64,000 nt of DNA from Bacillus norwichensis. Lineage in GTDB: Bacteria; Bacillota; Bacilli; Bacillales; Bacillaceae_C. The notes beneath the pieces are model-generated. The model did no database searches. It was given only the letters and a program-made list of their open reading frames with translations, and was not told the DNA's origin. Shown here one piece after another: positions 8,997-17,320 of the stretch. The DNA lies in assembly GCF_014836955.1 (NCBI RefSeq), contig NZ_JACSPV010000012.1:1-64000 (forward strand), given 5' to 3'. The position numbers and the translations under genes were made by a program. Positions within the stretch are counted from its first letter, which is position 1, and each line of letters begins with the position of its first letter.

Positions 8997-9039
8997 GATT
9001 TGAGTGTAAAACAACTTATGGAAAAATTTATTCAAAAGA

Positions 9040-9361
9040 AAGTTTAACTTTGTACAGCGACGTACAGGAAGTACTAGTGCAGGAGAAGCGACAGGACGTC
9101 GCCGCTTGATCCTGCCGACGGACGTACCATCGACGTAAAGAGATGCTGAAGGGGAGCGTGCTAATAAGTAGGCACTCTTGCGCTTACTTATCCTTTATTT
9201 CGTTGGAGGAACTATTGTTTAGTTGCATCGGTCAATCGGATGAAGTCAAAGAACGACGTCACTGGGGTGCTCTGGCTTAGTACGTCGGCGCCACTGAACG
9301 CTGTCTTCCGTATTTTAGCTCAGTCTGTATATTGATTAACAGACGTCTTTCGCTTTTTTTA
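9040..9361. repeat. Non-coding, GC-richer repeat-like sequence before the RarD gene
   Basis: This gap of about 500 nt has no plausible gene. It is rich in GACGTC, GTAC and CGACG motifs unlike the flanking AT-rich spacers. Its right end (9322-9361, CTCAGTCTGTATATTGATTA then T-rich) resembles the right end of the refZ-ezrA gap. I interpret it as a decayed interspersed element; no transposase remnant was recognised. Confidence 0.4.
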
Positions 9362-9392
9362 TCACATAAGATTTCCGCTTTTTACTGTAGTA

Positions 9393-9422
9393 ACTTTCAT
9401 TATAGTTTTATATAATGAAAGT
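9393..9422 (+). promoter_or_regulatory. Perfect 12-bp palindrome with TATAAT upstream of the RarD gene
   Basis: ACTTTCATTATA (9393-9404) and TATAATGAAAGT (9411-9422) are perfect inverted arms around a 6-bp spacer. The right arm starts with a consensus TATAAT -10 hexamer. No good -35 is present, so an operator for an activator or repressor is plausible. Confidence 0.4.
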
Positions 9423-9457
9423 ATTTCGGGAATCTAAATAGTTGGGAGACATTTGCG

Positions 9458-10372
9458 ATGAAAAAGAAATATGAAGGGGTTATGAATGGTGCCGGTGCCT
9501 ATTTGCTATGGGGATTTTTGCCAATTTATTGGAAAGCCATTGATCATGTGCCGCCAGGTGAAGTATTAGCGCACCGGATATTTTGGTCATTCTGGTTCAT
9601 GCTGATCTTATTATTAATTGGGAAAAAATTAGACTCTTTTAAAAGCAGTATCAGGCAAATGAAAGAAGATCCCAAGGCAAGGTTCGCCCTTATCGCAGTT
9701 TCCATTCTAATCAGCGTGAATTGGCTTACTTTTATCTGGGCTGTTCATGCGGGGAAAATAGTGGAGACGAGCCTAGGCTACTATATCAATCCTTTAATCA
9801 GTATTGTCCTCGGTGTGTTTGTTCTTAAAGAAAAGCTGCTGCGAAGCCATGTCATTGCATTTTTTCTTGCTTTGGCGGGAGTGATTTTTCTAACAGTCTC
9901 TTATGGACAATTTCCATGGATTTCATTTGCTCTTGCTTTTTCATTCGGAATATACGGGCTGATTAAAAAGCTACTTCCATTCGATTCATCCATTGGCTTG
10001 ACCTTGGAGACAATGGTGGTCACGCCAATTGCTCTCATTTATATTTTGGTGATTACGATAAAGGGGACCCATGTTACTTTTTATGGAGACATTAAAACAG
10101 ATGCTTTAGTAATTGTTTCCGGAGTGGCAACTGCCATACCTCTGTTATTATTTGCCAAAGGTGTTCAAAAGGTGCCTCTCTATTTAATGGGATTTTTGCA
10201 ATATATTGCGCCGACTATTATGCTAGTGCTCGGCATATTTATTTACCACGAGCCATTTGGAGCTACAAAATTCATTGCTTTCACCTTCATTTGGGCAGCT
10301 TTGTTGATCGTTTCTCTTTCCAGTATCAAGTGGTCTGGATTACACGCTAAACGGCGGGATAGGATTGCATGA
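9458..10372 (+). CDS. rarD: EamA/RarD-family transporter
   Basis: This 304-aa integral membrane protein has about ten hydrophobic helices in two EamA-type halves. The N-terminal GAYLLWGFLPIYWKAIDHVPPGEVLAHRIFWSF segment is characteristic of the RarD subfamily. RarD proteins are putative metabolite or drug exporters; the substrate is not known, and the name comes from a chloramphenicol-sensitivity locus in Gram-negatives. It is preceded by GGGAGA at SD distance and followed by a terminator. It is probably an insertion relative to the B. subtilis order ytcI-nadK. Confidence 0.82.
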   Translation: MKKKYEGVMNGAGAYLLWGFLPIYWKAIDHVPPGEVLAHRIFWSFWFMLILLLIGKKLDSFKSSIRQMKEDPKARFALIAVSILISVNWLTFIWAVHAGKIVETSLGYYINPLISIVLGVFVLKEKLLRSHVIAFFLALAGVIFLTVSYGQFPWISFALAFSFGIYGLIKKLLPFDSSIGLTLETMVVTPIALIYILVITIKGTHVTFYGDIKTDALVIVSGVATAIPLLLFAKGVQKVPLYLMGFLQYIAPTIMLVLGIFIYHEPFGATKFIAFTFIWAALLIVSLSSIKWSGLHAKRRDRIA

Positions 10373-10405
10373 GAAGTGGCGGAACAAAACTGTTTAATAA
10401 AACCT

Positions 10406-10456
10406 TAAAAAGCGCGAGAAATCAATTTTAGAAACGTCGATTCTCGCGCTTTTCTG
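10406..10456 (+). terminator. RarD gene terminator
   Basis: AAAAGCGCGAGAAATC and GATTCTCGCGCTTTT form a stem of about 15 bp ending in a short T run. Confidence 0.8.
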
Positions 10457-10479
10457 ATGTGAAGGTTGAAGTTTATTCG

Positions 10480-10504
10480 AAGCTGTGCTCCTGGAGCACA
10501 GCTT
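10480..10504. repeat. Perfect 11-bp palindrome between RarD gene and nadK
   Basis: AAGCTGTGCTC and GAGCACAGCTT flank a 3-bp spacer. Neither side has a T run, so a simple terminator is not obvious. It lies between two convergent genes. Confidence 0.6.
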
Positions 10505-10645
10505 ATTCAAGGAAGCTTTTCCCGATGTAATTGAAATTTGAGGAACTCTCGTATCAAGATTTGTCTTGTCAGGCTGCGTGCCTGTCGCTTTTTTCTGTGA
10601 AAAACAATGGGCGAGCTCCCGGAATAAAATCCTGAGTGTTTTTTA

Positions 10646-11464
10646 TTAAAGAAATGCTCTTTTCACTTTTTCCCAAAAGGAATTGTCTTTTAGCTTGAGG
10701 GTTTTAATGACCTTATCACTCAGCTTCACCTTTACTTCTTTAACATGCTGAATGCTCATGGCTTCATTGTCCATCCCCATAGTGGGAAAAACATTTCCTT
10801 CTTGGGCAACCTTTAGTGTAAGAGTCCGCTCTTTACTTAATAGAAATGGAGCTCCAAGAGTACGGTAACGGTTGCTGTTTAAAGAAGCCATTTCGTTTAC
10901 TTGAAGACATGGGAGTTGCGGATCGACTACTGCACCACGGACAGACTTGTTATAAGCTGTGCTGCCAGTTGGTGTGGCAATCACCATACCGTCTCCGCGA
11001 AATGTTTCAAAATGGAGATCGTCGACAAATACATCTAGAACCAATGTTTTGATGATAGCGGAGCGGATTGTAAATTCATTCAGACAGTAGAAGGAAGCTT
11101 CATGATCTATATCAATTTGAATGGTTGGATATTTTCTTACTTCCACTTGCTTCATATTCATAGCTTCGATCATTTCCGGCAGATTATCAATTTGGAAGTC
11201 GCAATAAAGCCCCCGGAATTGATCATCGTCTATCCCTAAGTAAATGACGTCCTGTCGAAATCCTGTCCTGCGAACCGCTTGAAGAAATGTTCCGTCTCCT
11301 CCAATGCTTGCAATAATATTGGCATCCTCTGGCTGCGCAACGATTTTAAAACCGTTATTTTGAGCGGCTTGATGCAAAGTTTTCACTTTTTCCGCAAGCT
11401 TTTTGTCATTTTGATAAAAAATATGTTTATAGAAGAAGTAAATGTTTCTTCTGAAATCATTCAT
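10646..11464 (-). CDS. ppnKB: NAD kinase (second Bacillus type)
   Basis: This enzyme phosphorylates NAD to NADP. The 272-aa protein has the signature GGDGTF at residues 55-60 and the TPTGSTAYNKS nucleotide-binding loop near the middle. Its N-terminus MNDFRRNIYFFYK resembles B. subtilis YtdI (NadF2) rather than the other paralogue, and its position next to sppA agrees. SD GGGAGGT lies upstream on the minus strand. It is divergent from sppA and convergent with the RarD gene. Confidence 0.93.
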   Translation of the reverse strand: MNDFRRNIYFFYKHIFYQNDKKLAEKVKTLHQAAQNNGFKIVAQPEDANIIASIGGDGTFLQAVRRTGFRQDVIYLGIDDDQFRGLYCDFQIDNLPEMIEAMNMKQVEVRKYPTIQIDIDHEASFYCLNEFTIRSAIIKTLVLDVFVDDLHFETFRGDGMVIATPTGSTAYNKSVRGAVVDPQLPCLQVNEMASLNSNRYRTLGAPFLLSKERTLTLKVAQEGNVFPTMGMDNEAMSIQHVKEVKVKLSDKVIKTLKLKDNSFWEKVKRAFL

Positions 11465-11613
11465 TTTTGTCAGACCTCCCGTAGAAGAAAACGGTCATGC
11501 TTCCTTAGCTATCTTTTTTTTGTTAAAATATTGACTATGTTTGTCAAGTGTACCACGAATTTGAAACTCTTTGAAAGGTCATCCGTATGAGATGAAGAAG
11601 GGAGGAATTTTTA

Positions 11614-12618
11614 GTGAATGGAAAAAGATGGGCAGCGCTCGGTATAGCCGCAGGAGTATTTTTCTTTTCAATGATCGTGAATATGGCGAGTGCGTTCATT
11701 TTTGAGGATTTCTCAAAAATGTTTAAAGAAGGTATGTTCGCTGATGAAGCTTTTAGCGAAGAAGTGATTGATTCAGGAAATCCTTTAAAAAGGATTGCTG
11801 TTCTTGAGGTGGATGGAGTAATCCAAGATACGGGAGAGGCACGATCTTATCTTTCATCAGGTGGATATTCCCACAGGGATTTCATGGGGCAACTGAATGA
11901 GGTGAAAGAGGATACCAGCATCAAAGGAATTGTTTTGCGTGTTAATTCTCCGGGAGGCGGGACGAATGAGTCTGCTGAAATCCGCCATAAAATCGTAGAA
12001 ATCCAGAAGGAAACGAAAAAGCCGGTATATGTGTCCATGGGGTCTATGGCAGCTTCAGGTGGCTATTATATATCCGCACCTGCAGATAAAATTTTCGCAA
12101 GCACCGAAACTTTGACAGGGTCACTGGGTGTAATCATGCAGGGAATGAATTACAGCGGTTTAACCGACAAAATCGGAATTGACTTTATGACGATCAAAAG
12201 CGGAAAGTATAAAGATATTATGAGCGGTCATCGTAAAATGACGGCGGATGAAGTAGATATTCTCGAAAGCATGCTGACGAATTCCTATAACGAATTTGTC
12301 CGGATTATTGCAGAGGGGCGAGATATGAAGGAGGACCAGGTCCGCAAAATTGCCGACGGACGGGTATATGATGGGCGCCAGGCAAAGGAATTGGATTTAA
12401 TTGATGACTTTGGCTATACGGAAGACGTCATTGAGGCCATGAAAAAAGACTTCAAGCTAAAGGATGCTGAAGTGTTTCAATACTCCTCAACTCCTGGACT
12501 GGGATCCCTATTTTCTATGACAGCTCAAAAATTCTCGGGTGGATCGGAAATGGGCGAGCTAATGAACATGTTATCACAGCCGAATTCGCCTAGAATGATG
12601 TATTTATATGCCCAATGA
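11614..12618 (+). CDS. sppA: Signal peptide peptidase SppA
   Basis: This membrane-anchored serine protease cleaves remnant signal peptides and other small peptides. The 334-aa protein has one N-terminal helix (about residues 7-29) and a Clp-like fold. By analogy with B. subtilis SppA the Ser-Lys dyad is Ser148 in SMAASGGYY and Lys200 in SGKYKD. The start is GTG at 11614 with GGAGGA upstream. It is followed 15 bases later by yteJ; in B. subtilis SppA and YteJ (SppI) act together in membrane stress and lantibiotic resistance, YteJ inhibiting SppA. Confidence 0.93.
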   Translation: MNGKRWAALGIAAGVFFFSMIVNMASAFIFEDFSKMFKEGMFADEAFSEEVIDSGNPLKRIAVLEVDGVIQDTGEARSYLSSGGYSHRDFMGQLNEVKEDTSIKGIVLRVNSPGGGTNESAEIRHKIVEIQKETKKPVYVSMGSMAASGGYYISAPADKIFASTETLTGSLGVIMQGMNYSGLTDKIGIDFMTIKSGKYKDIMSGHRKMTADEVDILESMLTNSYNEFVRIIAEGRDMKEDQVRKIADGRVYDGRQAKELDLIDDFGYTEDVIEAMKKDFKLKDAEVFQYSSTPGLGSLFSMTAQKFSGGSEMGELMNMLSQPNSPRMMYLYAQ

Positions 12619-12633
12619 TGGAGGTGGCAATGA

Positions 12634-13122
12634 ATGGATGAAATGCAAACGAACGAAATCCGTAAAACTGTTCAGCCGCCTGCTTTTCGATACGGAGGCT
12701 TTTGGATGAGATTCTGGGCTTATTTGCTGGATCTAGCCGTTATAGCGGCAGTAAGCGGAATTATTGTGAAGCCGGTATTTCGAGCATTGGACTTTCAACT
12801 TTCTGCTCCCGGAATTTTTACACCTATCAATATTGCGAGTGCGCTGGTTTTCTATTTGTACTTTGTTCTCATGACAAAGTTCTTTGGCCAAACACTTGGA
12901 AAAATGGTCTTTGGCTTAAAAGTTATTCCTCTGAATGGTGAAAAGCTGAGCTGGAGTACAGTGATTTTCAGGGAATGGATTGGACGTTACATTTCTGCGA
13001 CTATCTGGATTTTATATGTTGTCGCTGCATTTACTCCAAAGAAACAGGCACTACATGATATGTTTGCCAATACTGCCGTTATTCATGAACGTACGGAAAC
13101 GGCTGAACCCGCTTATTCTTAA
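12634..13122 (+). CDS. yteJ: RDD-family membrane protein YteJ (SppI)
   Basis: This 162-aa protein has an RDD domain: FRYGGFWMRFWAYLLDLAVI is the usual arginine-plus-aspartate first helix, and two or three further hydrophobic segments follow. In B. subtilis YteJ partners with and inhibits SppA, and the tight spacing after sppA supports the same role. SD GGAGGTGG precedes the ATG. The terminator hairpin begins inside the last codons and includes the stop codon. Confidence 0.88.
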   Translation: MDEMQTNEIRKTVQPPAFRYGGFWMRFWAYLLDLAVIAAVSGIIVKPVFRALDFQLSAPGIFTPINIASALVFYLYFVLMTKFFGQTLGKMVFGLKVIPLNGEKLSWSTVIFREWIGRYISATIWILYVVAAFTPKKQALHDMFANTAVIHERTETAEPAYS

Positions 13123-13138
13123 GCGGGTTTATTTTTTT
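13106..13138 (+). terminator. sppA-yteJ terminator overlapping stop codon
   Basis: AACCCGCTT (13106-13114) and AAGCGGGTT (13121-13129) form a perfect stem followed by TATTTTTTT. The yteJ stop codon lies within it. Confidence 0.85.
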
Positions 13139-13173
13139 ACCGCTTCGGTGAAACTGGTAACCGGAGGCGTGAA

Positions 13174-13869
13174 ATGATTTGGAACATGTTTATATTAACT
13201 TTGATTTTGTTCATTGCTGTCATACTCATATCCAGAATTAAAGTGAACATTTCCTTCAAAGTGAAAAATTTATCTGAATGTATGTTGGATATCTATATAT
13301 CATTTGCTTATGGCCTGGTCCGGATAAAAAAATCCTTGGATATTAAAGAGCTGATGAACAATCTCTTTAATGATGAGGAAAAATCTACTGATGCTATGAA
13401 TAAATGGAAATGGGAGCTTGAAAATAAAGCGAGCGATGATGTGATTAAAAAGTTAAAGGCTCCCATTTTAGAAGCTCTTAAAAAAGTGGTTATCCACCAT
13501 TTTATCTGGAAAACTGGTGCAGGCATCGGGGATGCGGCTTCAACGGGGAAGCTGGCAGGCGCCATATGGTCTATAAAAGGGATTATTGAAGCATGGCTAA
13601 AACGGTATATCCAAATGGAACAAGCTCCTGAACTTTCTTTTTTACCTTTCTTTCAAACAGTTGGATTTGAATCCCAAATTTCCTGTATGGTATCGATGCG
13701 GACGGGAAATGCTATATTGACGACACTTGGACTATATAAGAAATGGAAGAGGCTGAATAACAGGAGGGTCGAAATTAATGGAACATCCAATCAAGGGGTT
13801 AATGACGACAGCGATGGAAAATTTGAAAGAAATGATCGACGTGAATACGATCGTTGGAGATCCGGTTGA
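13174..13869 (+). CDS. ytfI: DUF2953 domain protein YtfI
   Basis: This 231-aa protein has an N-terminal hydrophobic helix (residues 1-20), a basic-residue-rich middle and a C-terminal half matching the DUF2953 family in style. The molecular function is not known; in Bacillus it always neighbours ytfJ and is thought to be sporulation-linked. SD GGAGGCGTG precedes the ATG. Its 3' end overlaps ytfJ by 92 bp in another frame, so the last thirty or so residues share DNA with the start of ytfJ. Confidence 0.82.
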   Translation: MIWNMFILTLILFIAVILISRIKVNISFKVKNLSECMLDIYISFAYGLVRIKKSLDIKELMNNLFNDEEKSTDAMNKWKWELENKASDDVIKKLKAPILEALKKVVIHHFIWKTGAGIGDAASTGKLAGAIWSIKGIIEAWLKRYIQMEQAPELSFLPFFQTVGFESQISCMVSMRTGNAILTTLGLYKKWKRLNNRRVEINGTSNQGVNDDSDGKFERNDRREYDRWRSG

Positions 13870-14224
13870 AACTCCGGATGGTGGGGTGATTTTAACCGTA
13901 TCCAAGGTTGGTTTCGGTTTTGCTATGGGAGGAAGTGAATTTTCGGCGGGAGGAGATCATTCCTCAATGGATACTTCAGAGGATGAAGATGTAGGACTTC
14001 CTTTTGGCGGCGGGAGCGGCGGAGGTGTTTCTATCACTCCTATCGCGTTTTTAGTAGTCAACTCCAAGGGAGTAAACATGCTGCGCTTGGAAGAAAACAC
14101 ACATTTATTTGAAAAAATGATTGATATGGCTCCGGTTGCCTTTGATAAAATTCAAATGATCATGAAAAACTCTCAGCCAAGGCGGAATTCCGAAGAGAAG
14201 CAGCAGCTGGATTATGATATTTAA
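13778..14224 (+). CDS. ytfJ: GerW-family sporulation protein YtfJ
   Basis: This 148-aa soluble protein starts MEHPIKGLMTTAMENLKEMI and contains VGFGFAMGGSEFS and a glycine-rich GGGSGGG segment, the usual family hallmarks. GerW-type proteins are made in the forespore and are needed for normal spore germination with some nutrients; exact biochemistry is unclear. The start is supported by AGGAGGGTCG at good distance, which means a real 92-bp overlap with ytfI. No terminator is seen; an interspersed repeat follows directly. Confidence 0.92.
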   Translation: MEHPIKGLMTTAMENLKEMIDVNTIVGDPVETPDGGVILTVSKVGFGFAMGGSEFSAGGDHSSMDTSEDEDVGLPFGGGSGGGVSITPIAFLVVNSKGVNMLRLEENTHLFEKMIDMAPVAFDKIQMIMKNSQPRRNSEEKQQLDYDI

Positions 14225-14226
14225 CT

Positions 14227-14385
14227 TTATTCAGCAGAAGTCTCCCACTTCTGTGAGATGAATGCATATTGGTATTCCATTCAGTGAGGGTTCAAACCAC
14301 GGCGGATGCCACAGATTTTCAGAGGGAATTTGTCGAGCTTAAGCTCGATAAAATCTGAGCACAAATACGCTAAGGGCATTTGATT
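14227..14385. repeat. Interspersed AGAAGTCTCCCAC element, copy 1
   Basis: This intergenic sequence shares several blocks in order with 35731-35915: AGAAGTCTCCCACTTCTGTG, GAGATGAATGCATAT, CCACAG-TTTTCAGAGGG-ATTT, TCGAG, AATAAAATCTG or ATAAAATCTG, AAATACG and CATTTGAT. It lies between ytfJ and tpx and has no coding capacity. The leading hairpin resembles the end structures of IS200/IS605-type (TnpB) elements, but this link is from memory, not alignment. Confidence 0.7.
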
Positions 14386-14467
14386 GAAGGTTCTGCCAGC
14401 TTTTTCCTTGCTATTTCGATCTTGTTCCAGCATGATAAAAGAGAAAATGGACAAGGAGGAATGATAA

Positions 14468-14962
14468 ATGCCATCTGTAACTTTTATTGGAAATCCAATC
14501 ACATTGGAAGGGAATCCAGTAAAACCGGGTGATAAAGCCCCAGATTTTACTGTGCTGAATGAAGAGCTTTCGGAAATAAGACTTAGCGACTTCACCGGTG
14601 TACGAGTAATCAGTGTGGTGCCATCTGTTGATACAGGAGTCTGCGCTGCGCAAACTAAGCGATTCAATGAAGAAGCAGCCCTTGAAAATGCAACAATATT
14701 GACTATATCTGTAGATCTACCGTTTGCTCAAAAGCGTTGGGCGGTAGAAAATGGATTAGGCGAAGCAAAGATTTTTTCAGATCACAGGGATCTTTCCTTT
14801 GGTGAGGCATATGGCGTTATCATGAAAGAATTCAGGCTCCTTGCAAGAAGTGTTTTTGTCATTGACAGTAATGACCAAGTTATTTATGTGGAATATGTAA
14901 GTGAAGGTACGAATCATCCGAATTATGAAGCAGCTATTGAAGCAGCGAAAAAAGCTGAATAA
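14468..14962 (+). CDS. tpx: Thiol peroxidase Tpx, atypical one-cysteine form
   Basis: Tpx reduces hydroperoxides with electrons from thioredoxin. The 164-aa protein keeps the family layout and the peroxidatic cysteine in VPSVDTGVCAAQT (Cys59). The second, resolving cysteine, normally in a PFAQ-RWC-ANG context about 35 residues later, is replaced: here the text is FAQKRWAVENGLG (codon GCG). It is the only cysteine in the protein, so an intramolecular disulfide cannot form. SD AAGGAGGA precedes the ATG, and it is in the same place as B. subtilis tpx (ytgI). Confidence 0.92.
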   Translation: MPSVTFIGNPITLEGNPVKPGDKAPDFTVLNEELSEIRLSDFTGVRVISVVPSVDTGVCAAQTKRFNEEAALENATILTISVDLPFAQKRWAVENGLGEAKIFSDHRDLSFGEAYGVIMKEFRLLARSVFVIDSNDQVIYVEYVSEGTNHPNYEAAIEAAKKAE

Positions 14963-14970
14963 AGAATTCT

Positions 14971-14996
14971 TCCCCGGTCATTCCGGGGTTTTTTCT
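14971..14996 (+). terminator. tpx terminator
   Basis: CCCCGG and CCGGGG with a 5-nt loop, followed by TTTTTTCTT. Confidence 0.85.
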
Positions 14997-15058
14997 TGTT
15001 TAAGATCGAGGACATCGCTAAAATAAAGAAAGAAGTTTGTTGACGGGGTGGAAATTCA

Positions 15059-16054
15059 TTGAAAAAAATGCCGGTAGAAAAGTTATTTTCATTGTTTAAT
15101 GAAACAGCGGAAATATTACAGGAAGAGTTACAGTGTACATATTTAGAAGCTCTCGCGGAAACGGGTGAGAATATTTTTCAACAACAGATCGTACAGACCG
15201 AGATAAGTGAGATCACTAAAAAGAGGTTGGAAAAGAAATATTCGGAAATACAACTGCCTGCCTATAAGAAGGATGAGATCCGACGTGCTTATCAATTTGC
15301 CATTTTAAAAGGGATGAAAGACAGCGTTCAGGCTAATCATCAAATGACGCCTGATACAATTGGTTATTTCATTAGCTATTTAATTGGAAAGTTTACGGAT
15401 GATCAAAAGGACATTTCGATTTTAGATCCTGCTGTCGGAACAGGCAATTTATTATTTGCTATTTTAAATAGGAAAGAACAAGGGGACCAGATGGAAGCTT
15501 ATGGTGTGGATGTTGATGACCTGCTTTTAAGGCTTGGCTATATCGGAGCTAATTTGCAGATGCAATCAGTGGAATTTTTTAATCAGGATGCACTGAAGCC
15601 TCTTTTTATCGATCCAGTTGATGTGGTTGTCTGCGACCTTCCAGTCGGATATTACCCGGATGATGCTAATGCCGCTGTTTTCGAGTTGAAAAGAGAGCAA
15701 GGTCACTCATACGCACATCATTTATTTATTGAGCAAAGCATTAAGCACACCAAATCAGGTGGTTATTTATTTTTTCTTGTACCAAATGATTTGTTTGAAT
15801 CGGAAGAAGCTCCAAAGCTGCATGATTACTTAAAGGAGACGGTTTATATTCAAGCTGTCCTACAGCTTCCACTTTCTATGTTTGCAAGTGGTCAGGCCGC
15901 GAAAAGCATTTTGGTTCTTCAAAAGAAAAAGACGGGGGTAAAACCACCGGGAGAAGTTCTATTGGCTGCCATTCCAAAGCTGTCCAACAAAGAGGTGATG
16001 GATCGAATGCTTATCAAAATGGAGAAGTGGTTTGAAGATAATAAAAAGGGATGA
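15059..16054 (+). CDS. ytxK: YtxK, class I SAM-dependent methyltransferase-like protein
   Basis: This 331-aa protein resembles N6-adenine DNA methylases: motif I is [16 protein letters not shown] (about residues 121-136), but the catalytic D/N-PP-Y/F motif is replaced by DLPVGYYP. No restriction enzyme or specificity subunit is nearby, so it is unlikely to be part of a restriction system. The start is TTG at 15059 with a GGGGTGG SD. It is coupled to ackA by overlap, the arrangement known in B. subtilis; function unknown. Confidence 0.9.
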   Translation: MKKMPVEKLFSLFNETAEILQEELQCTYLEALAETGENIFQQQIVQTEISEITKKRLEKKYSEIQLPAYKKDEIRRAYQFAILKGMKDSVQANHQMTPDTIGYFISYLIGKFTDDQKDISILDPAVGTGNLLFAILNRKEQGDQMEAYGVDVDDLLLRLGYIGANLQMQSVEFFNQDALKPLFIDPVDVVVCDLPVGYYPDDANAAVFELKREQGHSYAHHLFIEQSIKHTKSGGYLFFLVPNDLFESEEAPKLHDYLKETVYIQAVLQLPLSMFASGQAAKSILVLQKKKTGVKPPGEVLLAAIPKLSNKEVMDRMLIKMEKWFEDNKKG

Positions 16055-16059
16055 TTGGT

Positions 16060-17250
16060 TTGGCAAAGGTGATTGCGGTCAATGCCGGGAGTTCGTCAAT
16101 TAAATTCCAGCTATTTCAGATGCCTGATGAAAAAGTCATTGCAAAGGGATTGATCGAACGAATCGGCTTGACGGGTTCTTTATTGTCCATGTCGGTAAAT
16201 GAAAAAAGGTTCAAAGAACAGCTTGAAATTCCCAATCATGAGCTGGCGATCAAGCTTCTCTTGGACAGACTGGTAACAAACGGAGCTATTCAGTCTCTTG
16301 AGGATTTAGATGGAGTCGGGCACAGGGTTGTTCATGGAGGAGAGAAATTTAATGACTCGGTGCTGATAACTGATACGACATTGAAAGAGATTGAAGGTCT
16401 TATCGAGCTGGCACCACTCCATAACCCGGCCAATATTGTCGGAATCAAGGAATTTCAAAAGGTACTTCCAGAGGTTCCGCAGGTAACCGTCTTTGATACA
16501 GCGTTCCATCAGACAATGCCTGAGAGTTCGTTTCTATATAGTCTGCCTTATGATTATTATAAAACATTTGGCATCCGGAAATATGGATTCCATGGAACCT
16601 CACATAAATATGTCTCGCAACGAGCTGCGGAAATTCTTGGACGTCCAATTGAACAACTGCGGCTAATCTCCTGCCATTTGGGCAATGGTGCAAGTATCGC
16701 AGCTATTAAGGGTGGAAAATCGATTGACACTTCCATGGGCTTTACACCGCTTGCAGGTGTAACGATGGGAACAAGATCGGGAAATATTGATCCGGCACTC
16801 ATACCTTATTTAATGGAAAAAACAAATCAGACGGCGGATGAGGTATTGGATATTTTGAATAAGAAATCTGGAATGCTCGGTGTATCTGGTTTTTCCAGTG
16901 ATTTACGAGATATTGAGTTTGAGGCATCCAGAGGAAATCACCGGGCCGAGCTCGCTTTGGATATCTTCGCTGATCGGATTCATAAATATCTCGGTTCCTA
17001 TGCGGCGCGGATGTCAGGAGTAGATGCTATTATTTTTACAGCGGGTATTGGCGAAAACAGCAGTTTTATTCGAGCAAAGGTTTTGAAAGGGCTTCAATTC
17101 ATGGGAGTATACTGGGATCCCGATTTGAATAAAGTCACCGGGAAAGAGGCTTTTCTCAATTATTCTTATTCCCCTGTAAAAGTGCTCGTTATCCCTACAA
17201 ATGAAGAAATCATGATTGCACGCGATGTCATGCGGGTCATCTCCGCATGA
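16060..17250 (+). CDS. ackA: Acetate kinase
   Basis: AckA interconverts acetyl phosphate plus ADP and acetate plus ATP, in overflow metabolism. The protein of about 396 aa has the ASKHA motifs [31 protein letters not shown] and AGIGENSS. I prefer the TTG at 16060, which gives [10 protein letters not shown] and has AAAAAGGG nine bases upstream; the ATG at 16051 overlaps the ytxK stop as ATGA but would have its SD abutting the start. In B. subtilis ackA is activated by CcpA; no cre site was recognised upstream of ytxK here. Confidence 0.94.
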   Translation: MAKVIAVNAGSSSIKFQLFQMPDEKVIAKGLIERIGLTGSLLSMSVNEKRFKEQLEIPNHELAIKLLLDRLVTNGAIQSLEDLDGVGHRVVHGGEKFNDSVLITDTTLKEIEGLIELAPLHNPANIVGIKEFQKVLPEVPQVTVFDTAFHQTMPESSFLYSLPYDYYKTFGIRKYGFHGTSHKYVSQRAAEILGRPIEQLRLISCHLGNGASIAAIKGGKSIDTSMGFTPLAGVTMGTRSGNIDPALIPYLMEKTNQTADEVLDILNKKSGMLGVSGFSSDLRDIEFEASRGNHRAELALDIFADRIHKYLGSYAARMSGVDAIIFTAGIGENSSFIRAKVLKGLQFMGVYWDPDLNKVTGKEAFLNYSYSPVKVLVIPTNEEIMIARDVMRVISA

Positions 17251-17320
17251 TGTGCCTGTTTTGAGTTTTACTGGTTGCTTCACTATACTTAGAAAATAAA
17301 TAGATGGAAGGGTGTTTGCA

